The notes beneath the pieces were generated by a model. It did not search any database and was not told where the DNA came from. It saw nothing but the letters and a program-made list of their open reading frames with translations. Below are positions 1 through 5,100 of a DNA stretch of 5,517 bases, piece by piece (positions within the stretch are counted from its first letter, which is position 1; each line of letters opens with the position of its first letter). Origin of the DNA: an uncultured Syntrophobacteraceae bacterium (GTDB lineage: Bacteria > Desulfobacterota > Syntrophobacteria > Syntrophobacterales > Syntrophobacteraceae). The stretch spans positions 1-5,517 of the forward strand of contig CALBZH010000089.1 of assembly GCA_937889795.1 (NCBI GenBank), written 5' to 3'. The position numbers were made by a program, and so were the translations under genes.

Positions 1-25
1 AGAATTTCTTCGCAAATTCAAAGTG

Positions 26-54
26 TTGACAGGGAAGTGCAATCCGGCTAGATA
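26..54 (+). promoter_or_regulatory. Candidate sigma70-type promoter for ffh
   Basis: A perfect -35 hexamer TTGACA lies at 26-31. Exactly 17 bp later comes TAGATA at 49-54, which matches only three of six positions of the TATAAT consensus. Transcription would start near position 61, leaving a leader of about 57 nt before ffh. A 6-bp inverted repeat, GAATTT at 2-7 and AAATTC at 14-19, sits just upstream of the -35 and could be an AT-rich UP-like element, an operator or chance. The perfect -35 and ideal spacing support the call; the poor -10 weakens it. Confidence 0.45.
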
Positions 55-117
55 GGTTTGAATGGCATGAGACGGATGATTGGGATTCTGCGCGATTGAA
101 CGCTTTGCGGTGATGCG

Positions 118-1470
118 ATGTTCGATAACCTTTCCGATAAATTCCAGAAGATATTCAAGCAGCTAAAGGGGCAAGGCAAGCTTTCCGAGCAGAACATCCA
201 GGAAGCGCTTCGGGAAGTCCGTATGGCGCTGCTCGAGGCCGACGTCCACTACAAGGTCGCCAAGGACTTTGTGGCCGGTATCGCTGCCAGGGCCGTGGGC
301 CAGGAGGTGATGCAGAGTCTGACTCCGGGGCAGCAGGTCATCAAGATTGTGCATGAGGCCTTGACCGATCTCATGGGAGGGCAGGCGGTTCCCTTGAACC
401 TGATCGGTAGTCCGCCCGTCAGCATCATGATGGTGGGGCTCCAAGGGTCAGGGAAGACGACCACGACCGCGAAGCTGGCTCGCAAGCTGGCCGCGGATCG
501 GCGTCGGCCATGCCTGGTTCCCGCCGACATCTACCGCCCCGCCGCCATTGACCAGTTGAAGACCCTTGCGGGGCAGCTCAATCTCCCCGTCTATCCTTCT
601 ACGGTCAATCAGCGTCCCGAAGACATTGTCAAGGAGGCGCTCCCATTCGCCCGCCAACACCAGTGCGATACGCTGCTGATCGACACGGCCGGCCGACTGC
701 ACATCGATTCCGAGCTCATGGCGGAGCTCGGTCGCCTCAAGCAAACCTTGACTCCCTCCGAAATCCTCCTGGTTGCGGACTCCATGACGGGTCAGGATGC
801 GGTGCAGGCCGCGAGTGCCTTCCATGAGGCTCTGACACTGACAGGGGTGGTCCTCACCAAGTTGGATGGCGACGCGCGCGGGGGGGCGGCCCTTTCGATC
901 CGCTCGGTTACCGGGTGTCCCATCAAGCTGATCGGTATCGGGGAAAAGCTGGATGCCCTCGAGGTGTTCCACCCGGATCGGATGAGCTCGCGTATCCTCG
1001 GCATGGGGGATGTGCTCTCGATCATCGAGAAGGCCCAGGAGGCTTTTGATGAAAAGGAAGCCGTGGAGCTGGCTCGAAAGTTCCGCGAGGATACGTTCTC
1101 GCTGGAGGATTTTCGCGATCAGCTGCGCCAGGTGAAGAAGCTTGGCTCCATTCAGCAGATCTTGGGGATGCTGCCCGGGATGGGGATGCTCAAAGACCTC
1201 AAGAAGATGCAGGTGGATGAACGGGAATTCGTTCGCATGGAGGCCATCATCAATTCGATGACCCGGCCCGAGCGGCAGAACGTGGATCTCATCAACGGAA
1301 GCCGGCGTCGCAGGATCGCCAATGGGAGTGGGACGACGGTGGCCGATGTGAACCGGTTGCTCAAGAGCTACGAAGAAGCCCGTCGGATGATGCGACAGGT
1401 GGTGGGGGGCGGAGCGACGAAGAAAAAGAAGGGGAAATCCAAGCGTAAGAAGGCATTTTTCCCTTTCTAA
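118..1470 (+). CDS. ffh: Signal recognition particle GTPase Ffh (SRP54)
   Basis: This is the protein subunit of the bacterial signal recognition particle. It binds 4.5S/SRP RNA and hydrophobic signal sequences at the ribosome and delivers nascent chains to FtsY at the membrane, with reciprocal GTP hydrolysis. The 450 residues give the full N-G-M architecture: a helical N domain (about 1-87), then a G domain with P-loop GLQGSGKTT (107-115), DIYRPAA (137-143), DTAGR (189-193), TKLD (247-250) and the closing GIGEKLDAL (273-281). The methionine-rich M domain (about 300-430) contains the finger-loop motif MLPGMGML (351-358) and the SRP RNA-binding segment SRRRRIANGSGTTV (395-408). The length is normal for the family. 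The ATG at 118 gives the standard Ffh N-terminus (MFDNLSDKF), although no strong Shine-Dalgarno sequence precedes it; a nearby ATG at 113 is out of frame. The C-terminus is lysine-rich (435-445) and ends in AFFPF. It is the first gene of the cluster, 115 bp ahead of rpsP. Confidence 0.98.
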   Translation: MFDNLSDKFQKIFKQLKGQGKLSEQNIQEALREVRMALLEADVHYKVAKDFVAGIAARAVGQEVMQSLTPGQQVIKIVHEALTDLMGGQAVPLNLIGSPPVSIMMVGLQGSGKTTTTAKLARKLAADRRRPCLVPADIYRPAAIDQLKTLAGQLNLPVYPSTVNQRPEDIVKEALPFARQHQCDTLLIDTAGRLHIDSELMAELGRLKQTLTPSEILLVADSMTGQDAVQAASAFHEALTLTGVVLTKLDGDARGGAALSIRSVTGCPIKLIGIGEKLDALEVFHPDRMSSRILGMGDVLSIIEKAQEAFDEKEAVELARKFREDTFSLEDFRDQLRQVKKLGSIQQILGMLPGMGMLKDLKKMQVDEREFVRMEAIINSMTRPERQNVDLINGSRRRRIANGSGTTVADVNRLLKSYEEARRMMRQVVGGGATKKKKGKSKRKKAFFPF

Positions 1471-1475
1471 AATCA

Positions 1476-1539
1476 TGCCAGTGGAGTATATGGGAGCTTT
1501 TCAGGGAGACTCGCCAGTGGTGAAGGATCGACGCTGGCA
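1476..1539 (+). promoter_or_regulatory. Alternative hairpins in the ffh-rpsP gap (possible rpsP leader)
   Basis: GCCAGTGG occurs twice in the gap, at 1477-1484 and 1513-1520. Either copy can pair with CGCTGGC(A) at 1532-1539. The near copy forms a 7-bp stem (1513-1519 with 1532-1538, one G-U) with a 12-nt loop. The far copy forms an 8-bp stem (1476-1483 with 1532-1539, one G-U). The two structures share a 3' arm and so exclude each other. No T-run follows, so it is not a normal intrinsic terminator. A weak -10-like TATATG lies at 1487-1492, without a good -35. A role as a ribosomal-protein leader or processing site is inference only. Confidence 0.35.
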
Positions 1540-1566
1540 CATGGAATGAAGAAGTTGCTGCTTAGC

Positions 1567-1579
1567 AGGAGGTTTGGAG
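1567..1579 (+). promoter_or_regulatory. Ribosome binding site deciding the rpsP start
   Basis: AGGAGGT at 1567-1573 lies 12 nt before the ATG at 1586, and a second SD-like GGAG at 1576-1579 lies 6 nt before it. A TTG at 1574 is in frame but directly abuts the strong SD, so it cannot use it. This favours the ATG at 1586. A short stem, CTGC/GCAG (1558-1561 with 1565-1568), touches the left edge of the SD. Confidence 0.7.
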
Positions 1580-1585
1580 CACGTT

Positions 1586-1837
1586 ATGGCGGTTCGCATT
1601 CGTTTAGCCCGTCGGGGCAGGAAGAAAAGGCCAGTTTACAAGATCGTTGTGGCAAATTCGGAATCTCCACGGGATGGTCGTTTCATCGAGAGCATCGGCC
1701 TCTACAATCCGCTGCCTGAGGCTGCCGATGTCACCATCAACCCGGAGAGGCTTCAGTACTGGCTTCAGCAGGGTGCAAAGCCCACTGATACCGTGCGTAA
1801 CCTGATTCGCAAGTACGCGGTTGGGACTGTGAGTTAG
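1586..1837 (+). CDS. rpsP: 30S ribosomal protein bS16
   Basis: bS16 is a small-subunit protein that binds 16S rRNA in the body of the 30S particle and stabilises its assembly. The 83-residue product is the usual length and starts with the family signature [20 protein letters not shown]. It also has the conserved [15 protein letters not shown] (21-35) and GLYNPLP (38-44) segments, and the mid-protein [20 protein letters not shown] (51-70). The ATG at 1586 was chosen because it gives the canonical N-terminus and is preceded by GGAG and AGGAGGT; an in-frame TTG at 1574 would add four atypical residues. It is followed 46 bp later by khpA, the common rpsP-KH-rimM-trmD arrangement, and was probably co-transcribed with those genes. 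The 115-bp leader before it carries alternative hairpins. Confidence 0.98.
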   Translation: MAVRIRLARRGRKKRPVYKIVVANSESPRDGRFIESIGLYNPLPEAADVTINPERLQYWLQQGAKPTDTVRNLIRKYAVGTVS

Positions 1838-1883
1838 ACTTCGTGAGTGAGTTCATTGCGGCGCATGCAATCCGGAGGTCACC

Positions 1884-2117
1884 ATGTTGAAGGAATTGAT
1901 CGAGTTTATGGCACGGGCATTGGTAGACAATCCTGAGAAAGTGAAGGTCTCCGAGATCGAAGGTGAGCAGACTTCTGTGATCGAATTACGAGTAGCCAAA
2001 GAGGATTTGGGCAAAGTGATTGGGAAACAGGGTCGCACCGCCCGGGCCATGCGAACAATTCTTAGCGCCGCCTCCACGAAAATCCGGAAACGGGCCGTTT
2101 TGGAAATCATTGAATAG
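1884..2117 (+). CDS. khpA: KH-domain RNA-binding protein KhpA (YlqC family)
   Basis: This 77-residue protein consists of one KH domain. The core [18 protein letters not shown] runs from 43 to 60, and its GxxG RNA-binding loop is G47-K48-Q49-G50. In Gram-positive bacteria KhpA pairs with KhpB/Jag (EloR) to bind RNA and influence cell elongation and division. In Desulfobacterota its role is not established, so function here is transferred by family only. The ATG at 1884 has a strong SD, GGAGGT at 1874-1879, 4 nt away. rimM begins 3 bp after its stop codon, so the two are very likely translated from one message. Position between rpsP and rimM is the family's usual location and supports a link to ribosome biology. 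The length is normal and no defect is visible. Confidence 0.93.
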   Translation: MLKELIEFMARALVDNPEKVKVSEIEGEQTSVIELRVAKEDLGKVIGKQGRTARAMRTILSAASTKIRKRAVLEIIE

Positions 2118-2120
2118 ACC

Positions 2121-2645
2121 ATGGGAGAGGTTCACCTGGTGGCCGTGGGGAGAATCGCACGAGCCCACGGGGTTCGGGGAGCCGTCAAGGTCTTCGCCTA
2201 TGGGGAAACGCTGCGGGGTCTAAGCCCGGGGTCGGAGATTTCGGTCCGCCACCCGTCCGGGGGCCCGGCATCGAAGCTGACCATGGCCGAGGTCAAGCCT
2301 CAGGGGAGACACCTCCTGATCCGCTTCGAGGGGATCTTCGGGATGGAGTCGGCGCAAGATCTGGCTGGGGCGGATCTCCTCGTCACCGAGGACCAGTTGC
2401 CATCCCTTGATGAGGGTGAGTTCTACCATTACCAGCTCATCGGGCTGGACGTCGTCACCACGCAGGGAAAGCCCGTAGGAACCATCCGTTCCATCATGGA
2501 AACGGGCAGCCACGACGTCTATGTTGTCGAGCGTCAGGGCGGAGAAGCCCTGATTCCCGCCGTGGAAGAGATCATCCGGGAGATCGACCTCAAGGAGCGC
2601 CGGGTGGTGATCGACCCCCCGGAAGGGCTGATCGATGATCTTTGA
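2121..2645 (+). CDS. rimM: 16S rRNA processing / ribosome maturation factor RimM
   Basis: RimM is an assembly factor that binds uS19 and promotes maturation of the 30S head and processing of 16S rRNA. The 174 residues show both family domains. The N-terminal beta-barrel begins with the signature VAVGRIARAHGVRGAVKV (7-24). The C-terminal PRC barrel begins near FYHYQLIGLDV (101-111) and includes GTIRSIMETGSHDVYVV (120-136) and ALIPAVEEIIREID (143-156). Length is typical. The ATG at 2121 is 3 bp after the khpA stop and lacks a clear SD, so translation is probably coupled to khpA. The 3' end overlaps trmD by 11 bp. RimM-TrmD adjacency is among the most conserved gene pairs in bacteria and supports both names. 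Confidence 0.97.
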   Translation: MGEVHLVAVGRIARAHGVRGAVKVFAYGETLRGLSPGSEISVRHPSGGPASKLTMAEVKPQGRHLLIRFEGIFGMESAQDLAGADLLVTEDQLPSLDEGEFYHYQLIGLDVVTTQGKPVGTIRSIMETGSHDVYVVERQGGEALIPAVEEIIREIDLKERRVVIDPPEGLIDDL

Positions 2646-3402
2646 CATCTTGACGATTTTTCCCGAAATGTTTGAGTCTCCGCTTCGGGCCAGCATTCTC
2701 GGGAAAGCCTCCGAAAGAGGGCTCGTCCAGATCCATCTGCGCAACATCCGTGACTATGCGGTCGACAAGCACCAGATGACCGACGACCGGCCTTTTGGAG
2801 GCGGCGAAGGCATGGTGATGAAGCCGGAGCCCATCGCCGCGGCGCTGGAAGATTTGAAACGGAGTGGCCCGGCTCCCTGGGTGGCGCTCATGAGTCCCCA
2901 AGGGAGGTTGTTTACTCAGGAAACGGCCTGGAAGCTCAGCAGACTGCCCCGGCTGGTCTTGATCTGTGGCCGCTACGAGGGTGTGGACGAGCGGATAGCC
3001 GAGCACTTCGTCGACGAGCAGCTCTCGATCGGTGATTTCGTGCTCACGGGGGGTGAGATGGCCGCCATGGTCGTCGTCGATGCCGTAACCCGGCTTATTC
3101 CGGGGGTTCTGGGCAATCAGGCCTCGGCTTCGATCGAGTCGTTCACGGGACCCCTGCTGGAGTATCCGCATTATACGAGGCCCCAGGTGTTCATGGGGCA
3201 CCGGGTTCCCGAGATCCTGCTTTCGGGCAACCACGTGGCCATCGAGCAGTGGCGCAGGGGGATGGCGCTCGTCAGGACACGGGAGCGGAGGCCGGACCTC
3301 TTTGAGCGGTTGCAGCTGAGCGATTCGGATCGCAAGCTGCTTGATCAAGCGGAGCGGGAGCTGCAACGTGCCCGCTCGGATGCCTTGACGGCGGCAGGCT
3401 GA
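2635..3402 (+). CDS. trmD: tRNA (guanine37-N1)-methyltransferase TrmD
   Basis: TrmD is a SPOUT (trefoil-knot) dimeric enzyme that transfers the methyl group of AdoMet to N1 of G37 in tRNAs with G36, preventing +1 frameshifting. The 255-residue length equals that of the E. coli enzyme. Visible motifs are the N-terminus MIFDILTIFPEMFESPL, DDRPFGGGEGMVMKPEPI (50-67), the AdoMet-site segments ICGRYEGVDERI (110-121) and SIGDFVLTGGEMA (131-143), RLIPGVLGN (153-161), and PHYTRPQV (178-185). Arg153 aligns with the functional Arg154 of the Haemophilus influenzae enzyme. The residue aligning with its proposed general base, Asp169 (in DSF), is Glu168 here (ESF), a conservative change treated under findings. 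The ATG at 2635 is supported by GGAAGGG at 2621-2627, 7 nt away. It overlaps the rimM end by 11 bp, which implies coupled translation, and is followed after 4 bp by another methyltransferase gene. Confidence 0.97.
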   Translation: MIFDILTIFPEMFESPLRASILGKASERGLVQIHLRNIRDYAVDKHQMTDDRPFGGGEGMVMKPEPIAAALEDLKRSGPAPWVALMSPQGRLFTQETAWKLSRLPRLVLICGRYEGVDERIAEHFVDEQLSIGDFVLTGGEMAAMVVVDAVTRLIPGVLGNQASASIESFTGPLLEYPHYTRPQVFMGHRVPEILLSGNHVAIEQWRRGMALVRTRERRPDLFERLQLSDSDRKLLDQAERELQRARSDALTAAG

Positions 3403-3406
3403 ACCG

Positions 3407-3970
3407 ATGGGACTCCTCTACCTCGCACTGGTGCATCACCCTGTCGTGAACCGTAGGGGCGAGGTCGTGGCATCGGCCGTGACCAACCTGGATTTGCATG
3501 ACTTGGCGCGGACCGCGCGTACGTATGAGCTTCCCGCGTGCTTCATCGTGACCCCCTTGGAAGACCAGCAGGCGCTGATAGGCGAGCTGATCAGCCATTG
3601 GTGTACGGGGGTGGGCAGGGAGCTGCACCCGGATCGGGCCTTGGCGTTGGATTTGCTCCGCATCGAGTCGAGTATCGAGGGGGCCTGCCAGGCGATCGAA
3701 ACGGAAACGGGGGCAAAACCGCGACTCTGGGTCACTTCGGCTAAGCAATCGATGAAAGGTTTGGGATTGTCGGATGCCAGGGAGCTGCTGGCAACGTCGG
3801 AGACTCCGGTCGTGTTGCTCCTGGGAACGGCCTGGGGCTTGGCCCCGTCGGTTCTGGAGGGTGCGGATGGTCTTTTGGAGCCGATCCGAGGGAAGGGAGA
3901 CTACAATCACCTCTCCGTCCGGTGTGCGGCGGCTATTCTGCTCGATCGGCTGCTGGGTGAGTGGGGGTAG
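3407..3970 (+). CDS. Predicted SAM-dependent RNA methyltransferase (PF09936-like, alpha/beta knot)
   Basis: This 187-residue protein matches the character of the family Pfam calls Methyltrn_RNA_4 (represented by Thermotoga TM1570), a predicted alpha/beta-knot AdoMet-dependent RNA methyltransferase. Recognisable segments are YLALVHHPVVNRRGEVVASA (5-24), the VTNLDLHDLARTARTY block (25-40) and IVTPLEDQQ (47-55). The C-terminal knot region contains VVLLLGTAWGLAPSVL (135-150), then ADGLLEPIRGKGDYNHLSVR (153-172) and AILLDRLLG (176-184). The GTxWGLA and DYNHLSVR segments are the likely cofactor-site and knot elements. No transmembrane or signal segment is visible. The ATG at 3407 lies 4 bp after the trmD stop with only a weak SD, so coupling to trmD is likely. 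In this lineage the gene habitually sits between trmD and rplS, which suggests a tRNA or rRNA substrate. The target is not known to me, so no symbol is given. Confidence 0.9.
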   Translation: MGLLYLALVHHPVVNRRGEVVASAVTNLDLHDLARTARTYELPACFIVTPLEDQQALIGELISHWCTGVGRELHPDRALALDLLRIESSIEGACQAIETETGAKPRLWVTSAKQSMKGLGLSDARELLATSETPVVLLLGTAWGLAPSVLEGADGLLEPIRGKGDYNHLSVRCAAAILLDRLLGEWG

Positions 3971-3973
3971 GTA

Positions 3974-4037
3974 ACCAGAACGGCAAGGAATAGCGACGAG
4001 GGCGACGGGAACAAGGGCAATCACCTCGTCTGCTGGT
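3974..4037 (+). promoter_or_regulatory. Hairpin in the gap before rplS (possible leader structure)
   Basis: GACGAGG at 3995-4001 pairs perfectly with CCTCGTC at 4024-4030, giving a 7-bp stem with a 22-nt loop. It can be extended in one of two ways: AGC at 3992-3994 with GCT at 4032-4034 (one bulged base), or an outer ACCAG/CTGGT helix at 3974-3978 with 4033-4037. The two extensions compete. The left arm lies in a near-perfect 9-mer tandem repeat, GCGACGAGG then GCGACGGGA (3993-4010). No T-run follows directly; the first, TTTTT, is at 4053-4057. A leader or attenuator for rplS is possible but unproven, and I cannot match it to a known leader family. Confidence 0.4.
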
Positions 4038-4053
4038 GTATGCAAGCAAGGAT

Positions 4054-4090
4054 TTTTGGGGAGTGTTGAGCAATTTTGGGACTGTTGAAG
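4054..4090 (+). repeat. Tandem imperfect direct repeat before rplS
   Basis: TTTTGGGGAGTGTTGAG (4054-4070) is followed by TTTTGGGACTGTTGAAG (4074-4090), so the two units are spaced 20 bp apart. They share TTTTGGG and TGTTGA blocks, separated by 3 nt in the first unit and 2 nt in the second. The second unit runs directly into the rplS Shine-Dalgarno sequence. It may be a binding site, a duplicated RNA element or a chance local duplication. Confidence 0.5.
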
Positions 4091-4093
4091 GAG
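4088..4093 (+). promoter_or_regulatory. Ribosome binding site deciding the rplS start
   Basis: AAGGAG lies 6 nt before the ATG at 4100 and 12 nt before a second in-frame ATG at 4106. An upstream in-frame TTG at 4076 would place this SD inside the coding region and has none of its own. The ATG at 4100 is therefore preferred; 4106 remains possible. Confidence 0.7.
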
Positions 4094-4099
4094 CAGAAA

Positions 4100-4447
4100 A
4101 TGGGCATGACTGTAACCGAGCTGATCGATCGTGAAAATATGCGGATGGATATTCCCGGGTTCCGGGTGGGGGATTCCGTTAAGGTCCACGTTAAGATTCG
4201 TGAGGGTGAAAAGGAGCGCATCCAGATTTTCGAAGGCGTCGTGATTCGCCATCACCGAGGCAGAATGGGTGCCACCGTCACGGTTCGCAAGGTGTCTTAC
4301 GGTGTTGGTGTGGAGCGCATTTTCCCCGTTCACTCTCCACAGATCGACAAGATCGAGGTCCTCCGCCGTGGTCGTGTCCGTCGTTCCCGGCTGTATTACC
4401 TGCGCCAGCGCGTTGGAAAGGCGGCTCGTATCCAAGAGGAGCGCTAA
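4100..4447 (+). CDS. rplS: 50S ribosomal protein bL19
   Basis: bL19 is a large-subunit protein at the 30S-50S interface, where it contributes to intersubunit bridges. From the ATG at 4100 the product is 115 residues, the same length as in E. coli. Family features are [19 protein letters not shown] (about 18-36), [11 protein letters not shown] (39-49), the [19 protein letters not shown] segment (57-75), [20 protein letters not shown] (77-96) and [14 protein letters not shown] at the C-terminal end. It is separated from the methyltransferase gene by a 129-bp gap containing a hairpin and a tandem repeat, so it may have its own regulation, although no convincing promoter is visible. rnhB starts 2 bp after its stop, and a terminator-like hairpin begins 21 nt after the stop. 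Confidence 0.98.
   Translation: MGMTVTELIDRENMRMDIPGFRVGDSVKVHVKIREGEKERIQIFEGVVIRHHRGRMGATVTVRKVSYGVGVERIFPVHSPQIDKIEVLRRGRVRRSRLYYLRQRVGKAARIQEER
4435..4441 (+). promoter_or_regulatory. Shine-Dalgarno sequence for the rnhB GTG start
   Basis: AGAGGAG lies within the last codons of rplS, 8 nt before the GTG at 4450. It is the main support for that start. Because GAGGAG also encodes two Glu residues near the bL19 C-terminus, its presence could be coincidental. Confidence 0.55.
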
Positions 4448-4449
4448 GC

Positions 4450-5082
4450 GTGTGGAAAGCCTTGAACACCCTGCCTGTTGCGGACATGAAGTTCCACGAA
4501 GAGGACGCACGCAGGCAGGGTTTTTCTGTCATTGCGGGTCTCGATGAGGCGGGAAGAGGGCCTTTGGCCGGTCCCGTGGTCGCCGCGGCAGTGCTGCTGC
4601 CGCCCGACATCGACCTCCCCGGGGTGCGTGATTCGAAGCAGCTCAATGCGAGGCAGCGCGAAACCCTCTGTGCAACGATCTTCTCAACCGCCAGAGCCAT
4701 CGGAATCGGCAGCATCGAAGCGGCGAAAATCGACCGGATCAACATCCTGCAGGCGACCTTCCAGGCGATGCTCCTTGCCGTGCAAGGCCTCCCGCTCTCT
4801 CCTGATCTTCTGCTGATCGACGGACCCTACCGTCTCCCTCTCCCCATCGCTCAGGCCGGAATTCCCGGTGGAGATCGCAAGAGCGTTTCCATCGCGGCTG
4901 CGTCCATCGTGGCCAAGGTGCATCGGGACAGGATCATGCAAGCCTATCACGTCCTCTATCCCGGCTACGGCTTCGATCGGCACAAGGGGTATGGCACTGC
5001 CACGCATCTTGAAGCGATCCAACGGCTAGGCCCATGCCCCCTCCATCGCAGAAGCTTCAGGGGCGTGTGCCGGTCCTCGTGA
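4450..5082 (+). CDS. rnhB: Ribonuclease HII
   Basis: RNase HII cleaves 5' of ribonucleotides embedded in duplex DNA, starting ribonucleotide excision repair, and degrades RNA in RNA-DNA hybrids. The signature IAGLDEAGRGPLAGPVVAAA (28-47) carries the metal-binding pair Asp32-Glu33. The third conserved acid is Asp124 in LLIDGPYRLP (121-130). GGDRKSVSIAAASIVAKVHR (140-159) supplies the usual fourth acidic site region. The C-terminal block has PGYGFDRHKGYGTATH (171-186) and GPCPLHRRSF (194-203). At 210 residues it is close to the family norm (E. coli 198). The GTG at 4450 was chosen for its AGAGGAG SD. An ATG at 4486 would give MKFHEEDARRQGFSVIAG, which looks more family-like but lacks an SD. A hairpin and T-run at 4468-4525 lie inside this early coding region. 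The stop codon is in the same frame as yraN downstream. Confidence 0.97.
   Translation: MWKALNTLPVADMKFHEEDARRQGFSVIAGLDEAGRGPLAGPVVAAAVLLPPDIDLPGVRDSKQLNARQRETLCATIFSTARAIGIGSIEAAKIDRINILQATFQAMLLAVQGLPLSPDLLLIDGPYRLPLPIAQAGIPGGDRKSVSIAAASIVAKVHRDRIMQAYHVLYPGYGFDRHKGYGTATHLEAIQRLGPCPLHRRSFRGVCRSS
4468..4525 (+). terminator. Intrinsic-terminator-like hairpin inside the start of rnhB
   Basis: ACCCTGCCTG (4468-4477) and CAGGCAGGGT (4512-4521) are perfect reverse complements, a 10-bp GC-rich stem. It continues inward with a T-G wobble, one bulged C and TGCG/CGCA (4479-4482 with 4506-4509), leaving a 23-nt loop. The 3' arm runs straight into TTTTT (4521-4525). It begins 21 nt after the rplS stop, where an end-of-operon terminator would be expected, but it also overlaps rnhB codons 7-26. 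It probably causes partial termination or attenuation rather than complete termination. The loop is longer than in a typical terminator. Confidence 0.55.
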
Positions 5083-5100
5083 GGGGAAAGATCCCACTGC

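Noticed and set aside
448..1476. Long minus-strand open frame (342 codons) opposite ffh
   Set aside because: It lies almost wholly antisense to a certain Ffh gene, its translation has no recognisable domain and is rich in His, Pro and Arg, as expected from the complement of GC-rich coding sequence.
1464..1492. Possible promoter for rpsP (TTTCTA, 17-bp spacer, TATATG)
   Set aside because: The -35 matches only three of six positions and overlaps the ffh stop; the -10 matches four of six. This is too weak to annotate.
1574..1585. TTG start giving bS16 four extra residues
   Set aside because: The TTG abuts the AGGAGGT with no spacing, and the extra residues (MEHV) precede the canonical bS16 N-terminus.
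1855..1871. ATTGC/GCAAT hairpin with 7-nt loop just before the khpA SD
   Set aside because: Only five base pairs in a 46-bp spacer; short inverted repeats of this size are expected by chance.
2020..2223. Plus-strand 67-codon frame across the khpA-rimM junction
   Set aside because: It is in a different frame from both identified genes, has no homology that I can recognise, and both real genes are intact there.
4076..4099. TTG start giving bL19 eight extra residues
   Set aside because: The extension would include the obvious SD AAGGAG in the coding region, and bL19 from the ATG at 4100 already has the standard length of 115.
3272..4510. Long minus-strand open frame (412 codons) across trmD, the methyltransferase gene, rplS and the start of rnhB
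   Set aside because: It is antisense to well-identified genes and crosses their boundaries without regard to them; it has no domain signature. Codon bias in GC-rich DNA explains it.
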